Below are positions 1 through 8,747 of a stretch of 11,110 nt of DNA, piece after piece. The stretch comes from Phoronis ovalis (taxonomy: Eukaryota; Phoronida; Phoronidae). Made by a program: the position numbers and the translations under genes. The stretch's first letter is position 1, and the number at the start of each line of letters is the position of its first letter. The stretch spans positions 1 through 11,110 of the forward strand of contig JAOXYB010056301.1 in the NCBI GenBank assembly GCA_028565635.1, in the 5' to 3' direction. The notes beneath the pieces were generated by a model, which saw only the letters and a program-made list of their open reading frames with translations, did no database searches and was not told where the DNA came from.

Positions 1-3000
1 TTATTATTATTGTTTTCAAAAACTTTTAAAATCGCTTTTTAAACCAAAATGTTGTATTTTATTCGTTAAGAATACACGTTAACTTCTATTTTTCATTAGC
101 GTGTATTTCCCTCAGGGCATTTTTTGAATAACGTACTTTTCTTTTGTTTTGTATAACCGATTTCCTTAGGCAATGTTCTTTCTTTAATTAAAGTTTGGTA
201 CATAGACGCTGCTCCCAGCTGAAGACTTCTGTTTGATATAAGACACACGTTGTGAAAGCAAGATACAGAAGAGAATTTAAGGAAGAAAATATAATTGTTA
301 TGTGTTTTGAAATACTATCTTAATTAATCGTTGCCTACATTATATTCTTTAAATACAGTTAGTGTTCTCTTTTGGTAACAGTCGAAGCTAAACATGAAAC
401 TAGTTGCCGAAATAGAAAGTTTATAGGTATATTTTTAATAAACAGTCTGGTACAGAAATTATATAGAAAAGCGGAAATGTCTACCCGCCTAGTTGTTGCT
501 GCACAGGCATATTTGCTATCAGGTGCATCAGCGTAAACTATTAAGCCAGCCCCGGCGCGGTATAAAGAATTTACAAAAAAAATAAAATAAAATATTTGGT
601 CAATATTCGTATTCAAGTTACATAAGTGTTTGGCAGAAATAAATAAAAAACATATTTACATTATTTATTCACAAATTATCCCCAAAATTGTATTTATGTC
701 TACCTTACGGTAATGGTTGCTATAAGTGAGGTTATATATGAGGTGTTTTTATTTCTCAACAACTGTTTACGTGTTCTATACATATATACCCTGAGGCAGA
801 ATTTTACCCCGTTTCTCATGTGAGATATTTTTTACAATGAAACAACAATTAAAATAATTAATTACACACTGAATAACCAAAATGAATACGTGAAAAACCC
901 ATTATTTTCATTTTCTACTGGAAACCTATACGCCCTCCAGCTTATTGTCAATAATGCTGTTCTCTGCATTATGTAAAGTACATGTATATCATTCTGAATC
1001 TAAAATAGTTTTAAGGGCATGCGCATGATCGACGATTCCTTGAGATTTCAGGATGATTGTTATAAAGGTTAGTTAAAAACACACGACAACAGAAGCAAAA
1101 AAAATTGGATTTCCACAATAATATTCAGGATGAAAGTTTTTTATCCAAGTTGCTACCGGGAAACTACCGTTCTTTATGAAAACAAGATACAAAGATACAA
1201 CAGTTTTGTATTAATCCCCATTGCCAGGAGATATATATGAAATAACTTTAACATTACATCATAATGCATGTGCCAAAGAAAACAACAATACAAACCTGGT
1301 TCAACTCAATGATCAACTGACACTTGTTTTTTAAGTAAATACCGCTTATAGGTTACCCCACGTAAAAATTTTAATGAGTTAGCACAGGGGTAGAAAATTA
1401 AGATATCAGATGATGTTTGGTGTAAAAGTGGTGTATATTATGTGTGCGTATACTTGTTCCAGCACCAATGTCAGTGAGACATTGACTTTGGCAAAATTCA
1501 CGGATATGACTGAAAAACAGAAGTCACTATCGATTTCTTTTTCAATAAAGTCATGGATAAAAATTAACTACATTTATATTCATTCGAATTTGCAGTCACA
1601 GGAATAATGCAGAATGTATCTAGGGATCTGTAGTTATGAAAATAGCCTTAGGGGTAAAACTTTAATAAGCTATGAACGTAGCCTGATGAATTAGAGAAAA
1701 TATTCTCTTTTCCCTGCAGCAAAATAAAACAATGGACAAACATTAAGTAAACACGATTGTTATTAGGCTTCAAACTGGCTGCATTTTTACAAAATTATTA
1801 CTCACGGTACATTAAAGTGTGGAATATTTTCATAGCTGCTAGACTACAAAAAATTTAATTTACAAAATAAATGTCAAAAACATATCCCAGTCCGTAGGCA
1901 GTGTTTTAGGTTTAAAATCTGGTAGCACACGTGATGACAATTTTATTAGTATTCAATAATGATTTCTTCAGAATGTACGTTTTTAACCATTGCACGTAGC
2001 AAAAGCACCAGTAATTGTGATTGAATATTATATTGTTTTAAAATGTTTTACATTACAGTATAACAAATCATAAATTTGAACTTTTAAAAAACATGATTAT
2101 AAAATAAAAAGTAGTTTAAACGTATAAGTAAGCCTGCTGTTGTCTCTGAAAAAAGTAAATTCTTACACCTGTACTGTATATGTAGCTGACTATTCAACGG
2201 CAAGAATTAGTTTATCATAATACACGTGCATGTAAACATGTGTCATACGTTTGTGTTTCCCATCAAAGCTATTTCGCCCGAAGATTGCTAACAGCGAATG
2301 TTTTTATGAGAAAAGAGAAAACAAAAAACTCTTTACCTTCTTTTCATATATTACATCAATGTCTATTATTTAAGAACAATGGCTGTACGTTCTAGTAAAT
2401 TGCACCATATGGGTGTTATATATACATCCACAGGCACTGTTTCGTTGATTTTACCATCAGAGTATAATTAATCAAAAGTCTCAATAAATGTGATGGCAAC
2501 CAGAGGCAACGTGTTGATTTTTGATTACAATCCGAACTATAAGTCAATATATGCATGCATGCTCATTTCTGGGGGCAGTGATCAAAACAAAGCTGTTTCA
2601 AAATAAAATCGTTCTGTTTTTGAAGGAATAGCATAATAGGTATTAAACGTGTTGACTTAACTTTAAACACTACAAAATATTACCACATTCCTCATTTTTA
2701 TTATTTTTTAGTCTTGCAGCTCCTTTAAGGAAATGTGCATAGTGACAAAACCAAATTGTGAGCTTTGAAACCAATGTAGTACATTTTTTTATATAAATAC
2801 AATTACATAAAGTATTACTTGCTTCAGGCAAAACTTGTATTTTTTTTTCATGAAAGACGTACAATGTGTACTCCCGTACCACTTTAAAATTGCCGCCAGC
2901 AAGAAAAACACAAAATTAACACCATCTGTATAACATTGCGCAAGGGATATGACAAATTTTATAATACCCGGTTAATGAAGCTGACCTTTGCAGAAATATT

Positions 3001-3047
3001 CCACTTTATATTCTAAAACAGTCGAATGTCTTTTAATTTTCGAGTTC

Positions 3048-3072
3048 AAAATTAAATTAAAATTAAAATTTC
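3048..3072 (+). repeat. AAATT-type microsatellite
   Basis: Runs of AAATT and AAAATT units repeat about four times without other bases. Simple low-complexity sequence with no function suggested. Confidence 0.6.
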
Positions 3073-3532
3073 TTTTTTATATCAGAAAAAGTAAAATGGA
3101 AGTGTCATGCCACGTTGTTCGCTGAGTTCTTTCCAGAAAAGGGAAGCATTATTGAGAATATACTTCCTAAAATGCTTTGCTAAGGTCACGTGCTGAATAT
3201 TTCTGATTAACCGTTCTCCAAGTTATAAGTTCGACGACACTAGCACTGAGCAGCGGAAACTTATATATCACGCCATCACTTTTTTTGTTGCAGGAGCACC
3301 TGCGGTCCTATTCTAAGAATGTGATAACCGTCTATGTACTGCGTGAAAAACGTTTATTTTTTACTCACAGGAGAAAACTTTGAAGTGAAGCCTCTATCAA
3401 TGGCCAAATCACAGAAAAATATTTAGAAGATTGTAAAGGTCCCGAGCTGTAAAAGTTTCTGCTTGTGTTACATAATGTTGTAGGAGGCAAAAATGGTATA
3501 TTTCTTTCCATATAAAAGCTATATTTTAATAT

Positions 3533-3565
3533 AAAAGGTCTAGTTTATTTTAAAAGGTCTAGTTT
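3533..3565 (+). repeat. Two copies of AAAAGGTCTAGTTT
   Basis: The 14-base sequence AAAAGGTCTAGTTT occurs exactly at 3533-3546 and 3552-3565, a period of 19 bases. Probably a local duplication. Confidence 0.6.
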
Positions 3566-3668
3566 TGCGATAATGTCATGCACAATGCACGTAGCCTGGG
3601 ATCAATTACCATTATGGACGATAACCAAATAAATAAGATATCTCTATGAAAGACACCTTTTAAAATCA

Positions 3669-3744
3669 ATATGCCATGAATTCCAGATCCATCAATTCTA
3701 ACTATAGAATGTAGATATTATGGCATATACACAATATAATATTG
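3669..3744. repeat. Nested hairpin plus adjacent palindrome
   Basis: ATATGCCAT (3669-3677) pairs perfectly with ATGGCATAT (3720-3728). Inside it ATTCTA (3695-3700) pairs with TAGAAT (3705-3710) across a 4-base loop. Immediately after comes the 13-base palindrome CAATATAATATTG (3732-3744). The arms are exact but short and AT-rich; a cluster of three in 76 bases is more than I see elsewhere in the window. Confidence 0.5.
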
Positions 3745-3751
3745 CCGGTAG

Positions 3752-3866
3752 CGTTTGGCCGTCAGTATATTGTATATTACTAATTATCATATATTTCCAC
3801 TTTTTTGTCATGTTCCCGCACAAAGTTGTGATCCTAAAGTTATGGAGTGACTGAAAAGGCCAAACG
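3752..3866. repeat. Imperfect inverted repeat, possible MITE remnant
   Basis: CGTTTGGCCGTCAGT (3752-3766) and ACTGAAAAGGCCAAACG (3850-3866) are inverted copies: CGTTTGGCC pairs perfectly with GGCCAAACG and CAGT with ACTG, with two extra bases on one arm. They enclose about 83 bases. The size and arms would suit a small non-autonomous DNA transposon, but I see no flanking target-site duplication, so this stays a suggestion. Confidence 0.35.
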
Positions 3867-4169
3867 GGGAGAGAGGAGCCATGTTTACAACATGATCACT
3901 TGTAATTATCATTATATTGTTGCGTTTATAAAAATAACCAATTTATGAAGAAGCTGAGATGATTTATAAAAAAGTAGCGAATCCTTGATGTTTTATTTTT
4001 AAAATAAAAAGTTCAATACAAAATACATTTTTGTAACTATAATGTTTTAATGTTTGCAAATAAACAGATATAAAATGCTTAACCTTTGAAACCAGCATAA
4101 CGGTTTTCAGTAATAAACTTCATTTAATCAGATATGAGTAAAGAAAAATATTTAATCCTTTGCAATAAT

Positions 4170-4345
4170 TAACAACAATCATGGTTGAGTGTGGAGCTCC
4201 CGCCTCGCGTTCTTCGGTGCTCCTGTATGCACGAGGGGTGGGATTTGAAGAACGCGATCTAAAAACTTCGTGTCAGACCAGGGTCTATTGGGGGAGCATT
4301 CAAGTGCATGGCATCAGAACTGAATGATGTCCAGATATCGTTGCT
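4170..4345 (+). mobile_element. Possible decayed tRNA-derived SINE
   Basis: A GC-rich island in AT-rich DNA. TGGTTGAGTGT at 4182-4192 matches the A box of the internal pol III promoter (TGGCNNAGTGG), followed by GGAGCTCCCGCCTCGCG in the style of D-arm and anticodon-arm sequence in SINE heads. About 50 bases on, GTGGGATTTGAAGAACGCGA (from 4239) resembles a B box and T arm, but its 3' half is degraded (GAACG where CCCAC-like bases are expected). The long spacer with GTGCTCC...GCACG resembles the variable arm of a class II tRNA (Ser or Leu type). A tRNA-unrelated body seems to run to about 4345. No clear target-site duplication or A/T-rich tail was found, so the ends are approximate. It does not fold as an intact tRNA. 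On the opposite strand a frame is open over most of it with one internal stop, so a decayed coding repeat is the alternative. Confidence 0.4.
4203..4256. repeat. 10-base perfect inverted repeat within the tRNA-like segment
   Basis: CGCGTTCTTC (4206-4215) and GAAGAACGCG (4247-4256) are exact reverse complements separated by 31 bases. A second, interleaved pair CCTCG (4203-4207) and CGAGG (4232-4236) would compete with it, as alternative folds. The second pair could be the remnant anticodon-type stem of a tRNA-like head. The 10-base pair would form a longer hairpin not expected of a tRNA. Confidence 0.6.
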
Positions 4346-4732
4346 GAGTTCAAATAATTGAAATTATTAAAAAGAATTTATGGCCTGGCAGGCTTGCATT
4401 GTGCGTTGACTGTGATATGACATACTTCTGTGCATACTATACATGTAAACATGTACGCGGCTGTTTACTACTTTTAGGATTTTAATTTCTCCCATTGAGA
4501 AATTATAACTATAATTAATAGTCAACAATAAATCAACATGTGCTTTGAAATATTTAACTGAATTGTTTATTTATCATGTGGATATATTTAAATTAACGCA
4601 CTATAGGAAAGACTTTTTTTAATAGCATGGAGGAAAAAATACGCTATTTTATGAAGTCAGGTTATAAACTACCAGAACAATGCATCTGTTAATTATGGCT
4701 ACATAACATTATTCTGATTAAGGAAACCGTTT

Positions 4733-4756
4733 GCAGCTGAGTCTGCAGCTGGGTCT
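4733..4756 (+). repeat. 12-base tandem duplication with E-boxes
   Basis: GCAGCTGAGTCT (4733-4744) is followed directly by GCAGCTGGGTCT (4745-4756), 11 of 12 bases identical. Each copy carries CAGCTG, the E-box type bound by class II bHLH factors. A chance tandem duplication is as likely as a regulatory pair. Confidence 0.6.
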
Positions 4757-4779
4757 ATATACCCTTTTTTACATAAAAA

Positions 4780-4793
4780 TGTTGACGTCAACA
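4780..4793. promoter_or_regulatory. 14-base palindrome around a consensus CRE
   Basis: TGTTGACGTCAACA is an exact palindrome of 14 bases with the full cAMP response element TGACGTCA at its centre. The CRE octamer is the known binding site of CREB/ATF bZIP dimers. That it acts as an intronic enhancer site here is inference; a single match in 11 kb can be chance, though the symmetry beyond the octamer is unusual. Confidence 0.35.
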
Positions 4794-4902
4794 GTTTTAA
4801 GTTTACCGGCATACGGAAAGCACGCATGTTATTATTCTGCCGACTTGAATGGAGACATGTTCTGTTTTGTAAGCCTGCTCCCCACAGAACGTGTTTGGTG
4901 AC

Positions 4903-4915
4903 AGGTCGACGACCT
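4903..4915. promoter_or_regulatory. 13-base inverted repeat like an IR1 nuclear-receptor site
   Basis: AGGTCG-A-CGACCT is a perfect inverted repeat with a one-base spacer. The known IR1 (ecdysone receptor/USP type) consensus is AGGTCA-N-TGACCT, so each half differs at its last base. The two changes are symmetrical, which keeps the palindrome. Binding is uncertain because that base matters in known half-sites. Confidence 0.25.
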
Positions 4916-5365
4916 TAAATTTTTATCTAATTTATGAATATCAAGTAACAAGAAATATCGTAATTAAAGTTTATGTGGGGGAATTTTCAGTTAATGCATA
5001 TTTACATTATAAACAATACATATTTTTTAGAGATTTTAACCTGACAAATGTAAGGGAGAAATCTTAATAAAAAATCTAATGGAATATTTCATGTGCCTGC
5101 AGAAGTGACTACAAATTTAATCGGCCTTTTTACCTTCATCACGTATATCAGGTATGAAAAAAGGTATAGATTTTTTGCTTAAAAGCAGAGTATTTGATTT
5201 TTTAGAAGCTAGTGCGATGCACGCTTAGAGAGAAAAAACTATCCTAACATTTTATTGATGCGCACATAGTACTGTTAGTCCATGAAAGGTTCACGATCAA
5301 AAGAAACTATATAGAACTGTCTCAGAGTGCAACAGATCGTAAAAGTCAAAAAGTGAAATTGTTTG

Positions 5366-5487
5366 GTATTGCTACATGTATATTCTCCTAGCCCGCTTTG
5401 CTCCCTCTGGGTGTCAGGCAATCGTCCCATTTCAGTTACAACAATTACGACCCCTTTTACGAATGTCCGTATTTACACCTAACTTAC
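5366..5487 (-). other. GC-richer intronic flank next to the donor
   Basis: About 120 bases directly downstream of the donor are clearly richer in G+C than the rest of the intron and contain runs such as CCCGCTTTGCTCCCTCTGGG (plus strand) near 5391-5410. A plus-strand frame stays open from 5376 through the exon to 5621, but inside the exon it is antisense to the KCTD frame, so I do not call it a gene. Intronic sequence that differs in composition and lies beside a donor is sometimes conserved as a splicing or RNA-structure element; that is inference only. Confidence 0.3.
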
Positions 5488-5490
5488 TTT
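5481..5490 (-). other. Splice donor of the KCTD exon (AAA|GTAAGTT)
   Basis: On the minus strand the exon ends AAA and the intron begins GTAAGTT at 5487-5481, a near-consensus U1 donor. Reading through it gives TAA at once, exactly where the family similarity (LTK before YP) should continue. The break is phase 2: AA plus one base of the next exon restores the Lys codon if that base is A or G. Confidence 0.85.
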
Positions 5491-5720
5491 GTCAAAGTTT
5501 CCAAAGACGATGTGTAGATGCTTCCTCCAACGTCAATATGCACAGGTGCTGTGTAGCGGGTAGGTGTTGCAGGGCAGGGGACACCAGATATCGGGGTGCC
5601 CATGTGCTGTCGGACAAATAATTGAACTGCTGCGTGTGCTGCGGGTGTACTGTGGCCATTGTGGGCCGGTGATGGATTCGGTGACTGACTGCCGGGCAAT
5701 GGTGATGAACGAGTCGACAT
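5488..5720 (-). CDS. KCTD1/KCTD15: First coding exon of a KCTD1/KCTD15-like BTB protein (partial)
   Basis: Seen: reading from the ATG at 5720 down to 5488 gives 77 full codons plus two bases. Residues 1-58 are rich in Ser, Pro, His and Ala ([14 protein letters not shown] near residues 5-18), look disordered, and have no signal peptide or membrane segment. Residues 60-78, [19 protein letters not shown], are the first strand and turn of a BTB/T1 domain; vertebrate KCTD1 and KCTD15 read VHIDVGG(H/M)YTSSLATLTKYP here, and also have a Gly-Ile-Pro linker resembling this GTPISG. The final Lys codon is split (AA, then a base from the next exon). Known of the family: a BTB domain that forms pentamers, nuclear or cytosolic, repressing AP-2 transcription factors; the fly member is Tiwaz. 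Inferred: one gene ancestral to the vertebrate pair, so the paralogue cannot be chosen. The ATG is preferred because TAA lies in frame just upstream and A is at -3; an upstream coding exon remains possible. The remaining roughly two thirds of the protein lies outside the window. Confidence 0.86.
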
Positions 5721-5721
5721 T

Positions 5722-5740
5722 CTAAAATTAAATTATTTCA
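5722..5740 (-). other. Likely splice acceptor before the KCTD start codon
   Basis: Minus strand reads TTTAATTTTAG then A-ATG, with AG at 5723-5722. The pyrimidine tract is short and broken by AA, so the site is moderate. If used, the exon begins at 5721 with a single base before ATG, and a 5' exon (untranslated or coding) lies upstream, at higher coordinates. The abrupt change from GC-rich exon to AT-rich DNA at this point supports a splice boundary rather than a long 5' UTR. Confidence 0.6.
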
Positions 5741-7680
5741 CATTATTGTTTAAAATAGATTGACTTATTTTGTGTTGTATTTACTTTAAACTCTTGCTAC
5801 TGAGCAATGTGAAATATAACCATTTTACTATAATAAATTTTGTTCATGATATAAGGACAGTAAAAAAATAGTATAGTGTTAATCAATAAACAGAAAAAAA
5901 ACTTTCATTTTCAATATGAAAGTTAAATTTTGCGCCAACATGCTATATTATACAGCAGAATCTAAAACTAAAAAGAAGTCTATATTCACATGTTTGCCTA
6001 GAGGTAAGCGATTACTTGTACCAGGAACTGTCAGCTACAAAATGAATGCTTGCAAATAAAACAGTAGTGCGTTATATGAAAATATTACCCGTAAGCGTTA
6101 TATGTTGCTATAACACGTGCTATACAATAAAGCACCAAGCAATAGCTGCTTTCAGTTTCCACCAGGTGGCATTGAGTGTGTCTATCTTTTTTGGTTTGCG
6201 GTTTCTATTTTTCATTTGAAAACACCAAAAAAGCATTTGATATAGATGGGACCTGACCGTTTATTCAGGAAATTCATATGGAAACAATTTCACTTAATGC
6301 AAACATTGTAAAGTGTCATTTACTAACAACTTATGAGACTGCTTATACCATATAACTCATATAAGTTAGATAAGAATAATTTCAGTAGTATTATTAATTT
6401 GTTATAGTTCTTTCTCCGAACATGCTAGTAGCCATTATTGTAGCCTTACATATATATTTAAAAACAAGCTGTATCTGGTTAAGAAATAAATACGTTTCGT
6501 AATAACATTATTTTTGCGAGACACATCCTTCGCCAGACAATAGCTCACAAGATTATTTGTTATCAGTTCAAATGCTTTTTATCATAGCTTGAGGAGCGAA
6601 ATGACAGGAATTCGGACTCAAAACATTTTTGTTCTAAATGTCAGAAATGTTTAACCCTTTAATCACAGAGAGAGACTTGTTCTTTATAGCACTGAAAATG
6701 TTTACAAAGGATGAAATGTAACACAACGTATGTGTTTTGTTAGTTTTTCTAATTTAATCATCCGTGGTGTTTTTTGCTAACTCGGAAAGGGAATAATGGA
6801 TGCACAAGCATAATGATCGAGGCTTCATTGGACAAGCACGATAGCTCATTCACTCTACGCTCATCATTTCCTTTACGCACACCTTTAGTAGTAACCAGAA
6901 AGTCAAGTAATCGATATTTTTGTCCAAACTTTAAATGAACTTTAGGAATAGCAATAACGCGCTAGGTAATTCGTCACTTACATGTATACCTTTTTGTCCA
7001 GCCTTAGTAATGTTCTACTTTAACGTTTTTGTAGGTTTTTTATTTAGCGTATCGCACTAAGTGACATTATGATTAACCACAGCGTTGTATTTTTATAAGT
7101 ATTTATATCCATAAATTATGGCTTAAATGTTCTTTTTTGCTGTCATTTTTTACGTGGCATAATTGGTATATATAGCCAACAAGTAATTGAAATGATGTGA
7201 ATGAAATAAGCTTGTGTTTACTATAATATTAAAACATATGTACTTACTTTTAAAACTGCAAACACATAACTAGGTTAGGAATAATTATATTTATCTTTCC
7301 ATCTAAATTTTCTTTCTGTACTTTTATGATCAACTTTATGCACAATCAAACTGTATATCGAGAGCGCAAGTTTAATTTTTCACCCAGTGGCTACTACTGA
7401 TTAAAATTATAGGTAACTTTAAAGGCTAATACAAAAGGTATTGGCAGAATTATATAAGGTTAAGGGCATTATTAGACCTCAAGCAAAACAGGAATATTTA
7501 CGTAAAACTACACTTATGAAAATCAAATGACATTTTAGAATTTGCTCAAGGCAAAGGATAAGCCTCGAGGAACCTTGTCGAAGTAACTTATCATTAACGA
7601 AATAACGAGTGCCATGCCCTTGAGTGACATGTAGTCTTTGTGAAAGATTTATTCTTAATTTAGGGAAATATTAGAAGATC

Positions 7681-7700
7681 GATTTGCCCGGATTTGCCTG
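7681..7700 (+). repeat. 10-base tandem duplication
   Basis: GATTTGCCCG is followed directly by GATTTGCCTG, 9 of 10 bases identical. Minor local duplication. Confidence 0.5.
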
Positions 7701-7893
7701 AAGCAGCCCTTTGCCGAGTTTATGCTATCTAACTCTCTTTGATTAATTAAAGCACTCAGAGGTATGCTTCAACTTGTTTTTACTTGTGCGCTATATATCC
7801 AGCACTTTATAAATTTGCCGCAGCTTGAAACAAATCTGTACAACAACTTGAAGTGCAAAAAATGAATTGCATTGCGTAGCAATAAGTGAAAAG

Positions 7894-7943
7894 TTAAATA
7901 TATTACGTTAAATATATGCTTAGTCAAAACGTAATATATTTTA
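7894..7943. repeat. Strong 13-base hairpin with 18-base loop
   Basis: AATATATTACGTT (7897-7909) and AACGTAATATATT (7928-7940) are exact reverse complements. The pairing extends by TTA (7894-7896) and TAA across one unpaired T, giving 16 pairs in all. It is the longest perfect inverted repeat I found. It could be a MITE end-to-end remnant or a cruciform-prone site; no target-site duplication was seen. Confidence 0.6.
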
Positions 7944-8159
7944 AACACCTTTGTTTTTAAACTAGTTTAGAAATGTGAGAGAATTTTCCTAAAGGAGCAT
8001 AAGATATCTTTTATTTTTTAGCTTGCTTGCATCTTTGGGAAAACTTCAAAAGTCCTTGGTTATAACCACCATAATAGTAATGTGTACGTTCAAAGCGAAG
8101 AAATATTCTCGCTGATTATCAATGAGCATTTTCTTGAGTACACATGATTCCCAGCAGGT

Positions 8160-8560
8160 GCGATGCCGTCCCCGTGAAAGGATGGAATTGTTTCTCTAAG
8201 TTTTAGCCTCTGGCCATATAAAACAATATTTGGTATTTAATATACCCAGGGGATTCTTGTGTAAAGTACTATTTCTAATACCACTAACAATAATGTTAAA
8301 AGCCCGAAGGGTACTTCTATATTTTCAGACGGTGGACTTGGAGTGCAGTCCAGACGTAAACCCGGCCCAAAACTTTTCTATGAAGTCTTTCTTCTCAAAT
8401 GTGAACCTTTCCTTATGTCAAATACTGTCAAGATCCAGGTCTAAAGATTGTAATAAAAGTAGTGTATTTTCAGTGAAGAAAGTGACACAATTAGTCTGCA
8501 CATTTCCTATACACTTAGCACATCTCCTGTACACCTAGCACTTATGCAACCATAGGAAGC
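8160..8560. other. GC-richer patch open on both strands: old repeat or unrecognised exon
   Basis: Plus strand: TATTTTCAG at 8320-8328 is a good acceptor, and the frame after it stays open for 69 codons (8329-8535) to TAG at 8536. It begins TVDLECSPDVNPAQNFSMKS and shows no domain I know. Minus strand: a different frame is open for 46 codons, from about 8385 to 8245. It begins KSFGPGLRLDCTPSPPSENI and has a hydrophobic stretch after it, and further open sequence lies beyond one upstream stop. Openness on both strands, a local rise in G+C and no clear start fit a decayed transposable-element piece better than a gene. The plus-strand frame can also be traced back to 8230 without ATG. I do not recognise the family. 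Confidence 0.3.
8499..8538 (+). repeat. 20-base tandem duplication (two units)
   Basis: CACATTTCCTATACACTTAG (8499-8518) is followed directly by CACATCTCCTGTACACCTAG (8519-8538), with three differences in 20, all transitions. It forms the tail of the GC-richer patch, and could be the last two units of a former minisatellite or the end repeat of a mobile element. Confidence 0.65.
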
Positions 8561-8747
8561 ATACTTTATACAGGAAAATTCTTCCCAATTTCTCTAAGAC
8601 GCAATCTTGCTATAAAGAACTACAGAATATGCGAAAATATAAATGATCTTGTCACCCACTTACTTTTGACAGTACCACTATTGCATATTAGTACAGGATT
8701 TTTGGGAAAACACTATATAAACTTTGCTTAGATTTATTGTATATTTA

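Larger units (their letters stand above)
1..5487 (-). other. Long intron downstream of the KCTD exon (runs off the window)
   Basis: No reading frame on the minus strand below 5484 resembles the expected continuation of the BTB domain (the conserved YP-SRIGRLF, HYFIDRDG or FRYILNFLR blocks), and no GC-rich minus-strand exon is seen. The first intron after the start exon is therefore at least 5487 bases here. Positions 1-3500 hold AT-rich DNA with scattered short homopolymers and no gene, RNA or mobile element that I can support. The structured parts between 3533 and 4915 are listed separately. Confidence 0.7.

Noticed and set aside
359-616. Minus-strand open frame of 85 codons
   Set aside because: AT-driven composition, no recognisable domain, no splice context matching the KCTD gene.
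1018-1027. CATGCGCATG palindrome, NRF1-like
   Set aside because: Only one half matches the NRF1 consensus and there is no CpG-rich context.
1410-1607. Plus-strand open frame of 65 codons
   Set aside because: Short, low complexity, no family resemblance; expected by chance in 11 kb.
2670-2882. Minus-strand open frame of 70 codons
   Set aside because: Checked as a possible next KCTD exon, but none of the conserved BTB blocks are present.
5376-5621. Plus-strand open frame of 81 codons
   Set aside because: Over half is the antisense shadow of the KCTD exon; the rest lies in intron.
1923-6119. Four CACGTG E-boxes (about 1928, 2224, 3187, 6115)
   Set aside because: Roughly one is expected by composition; spread over 4 kb with no clustering, so not convincing as a unit.
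8213-8226. SRF CArG-like CCATATAAAA
   Set aside because: Lacks the closing GG of CC(A/T)6GG.
8230-8328. Reverse-transcriptase-like run around GFLCKVLFLIPLTIMLKARR
   Set aside because: Superficially like the LINE RT segment before the catalytic DD box, but no MDD or ADD motif follows and the similarity is too short.
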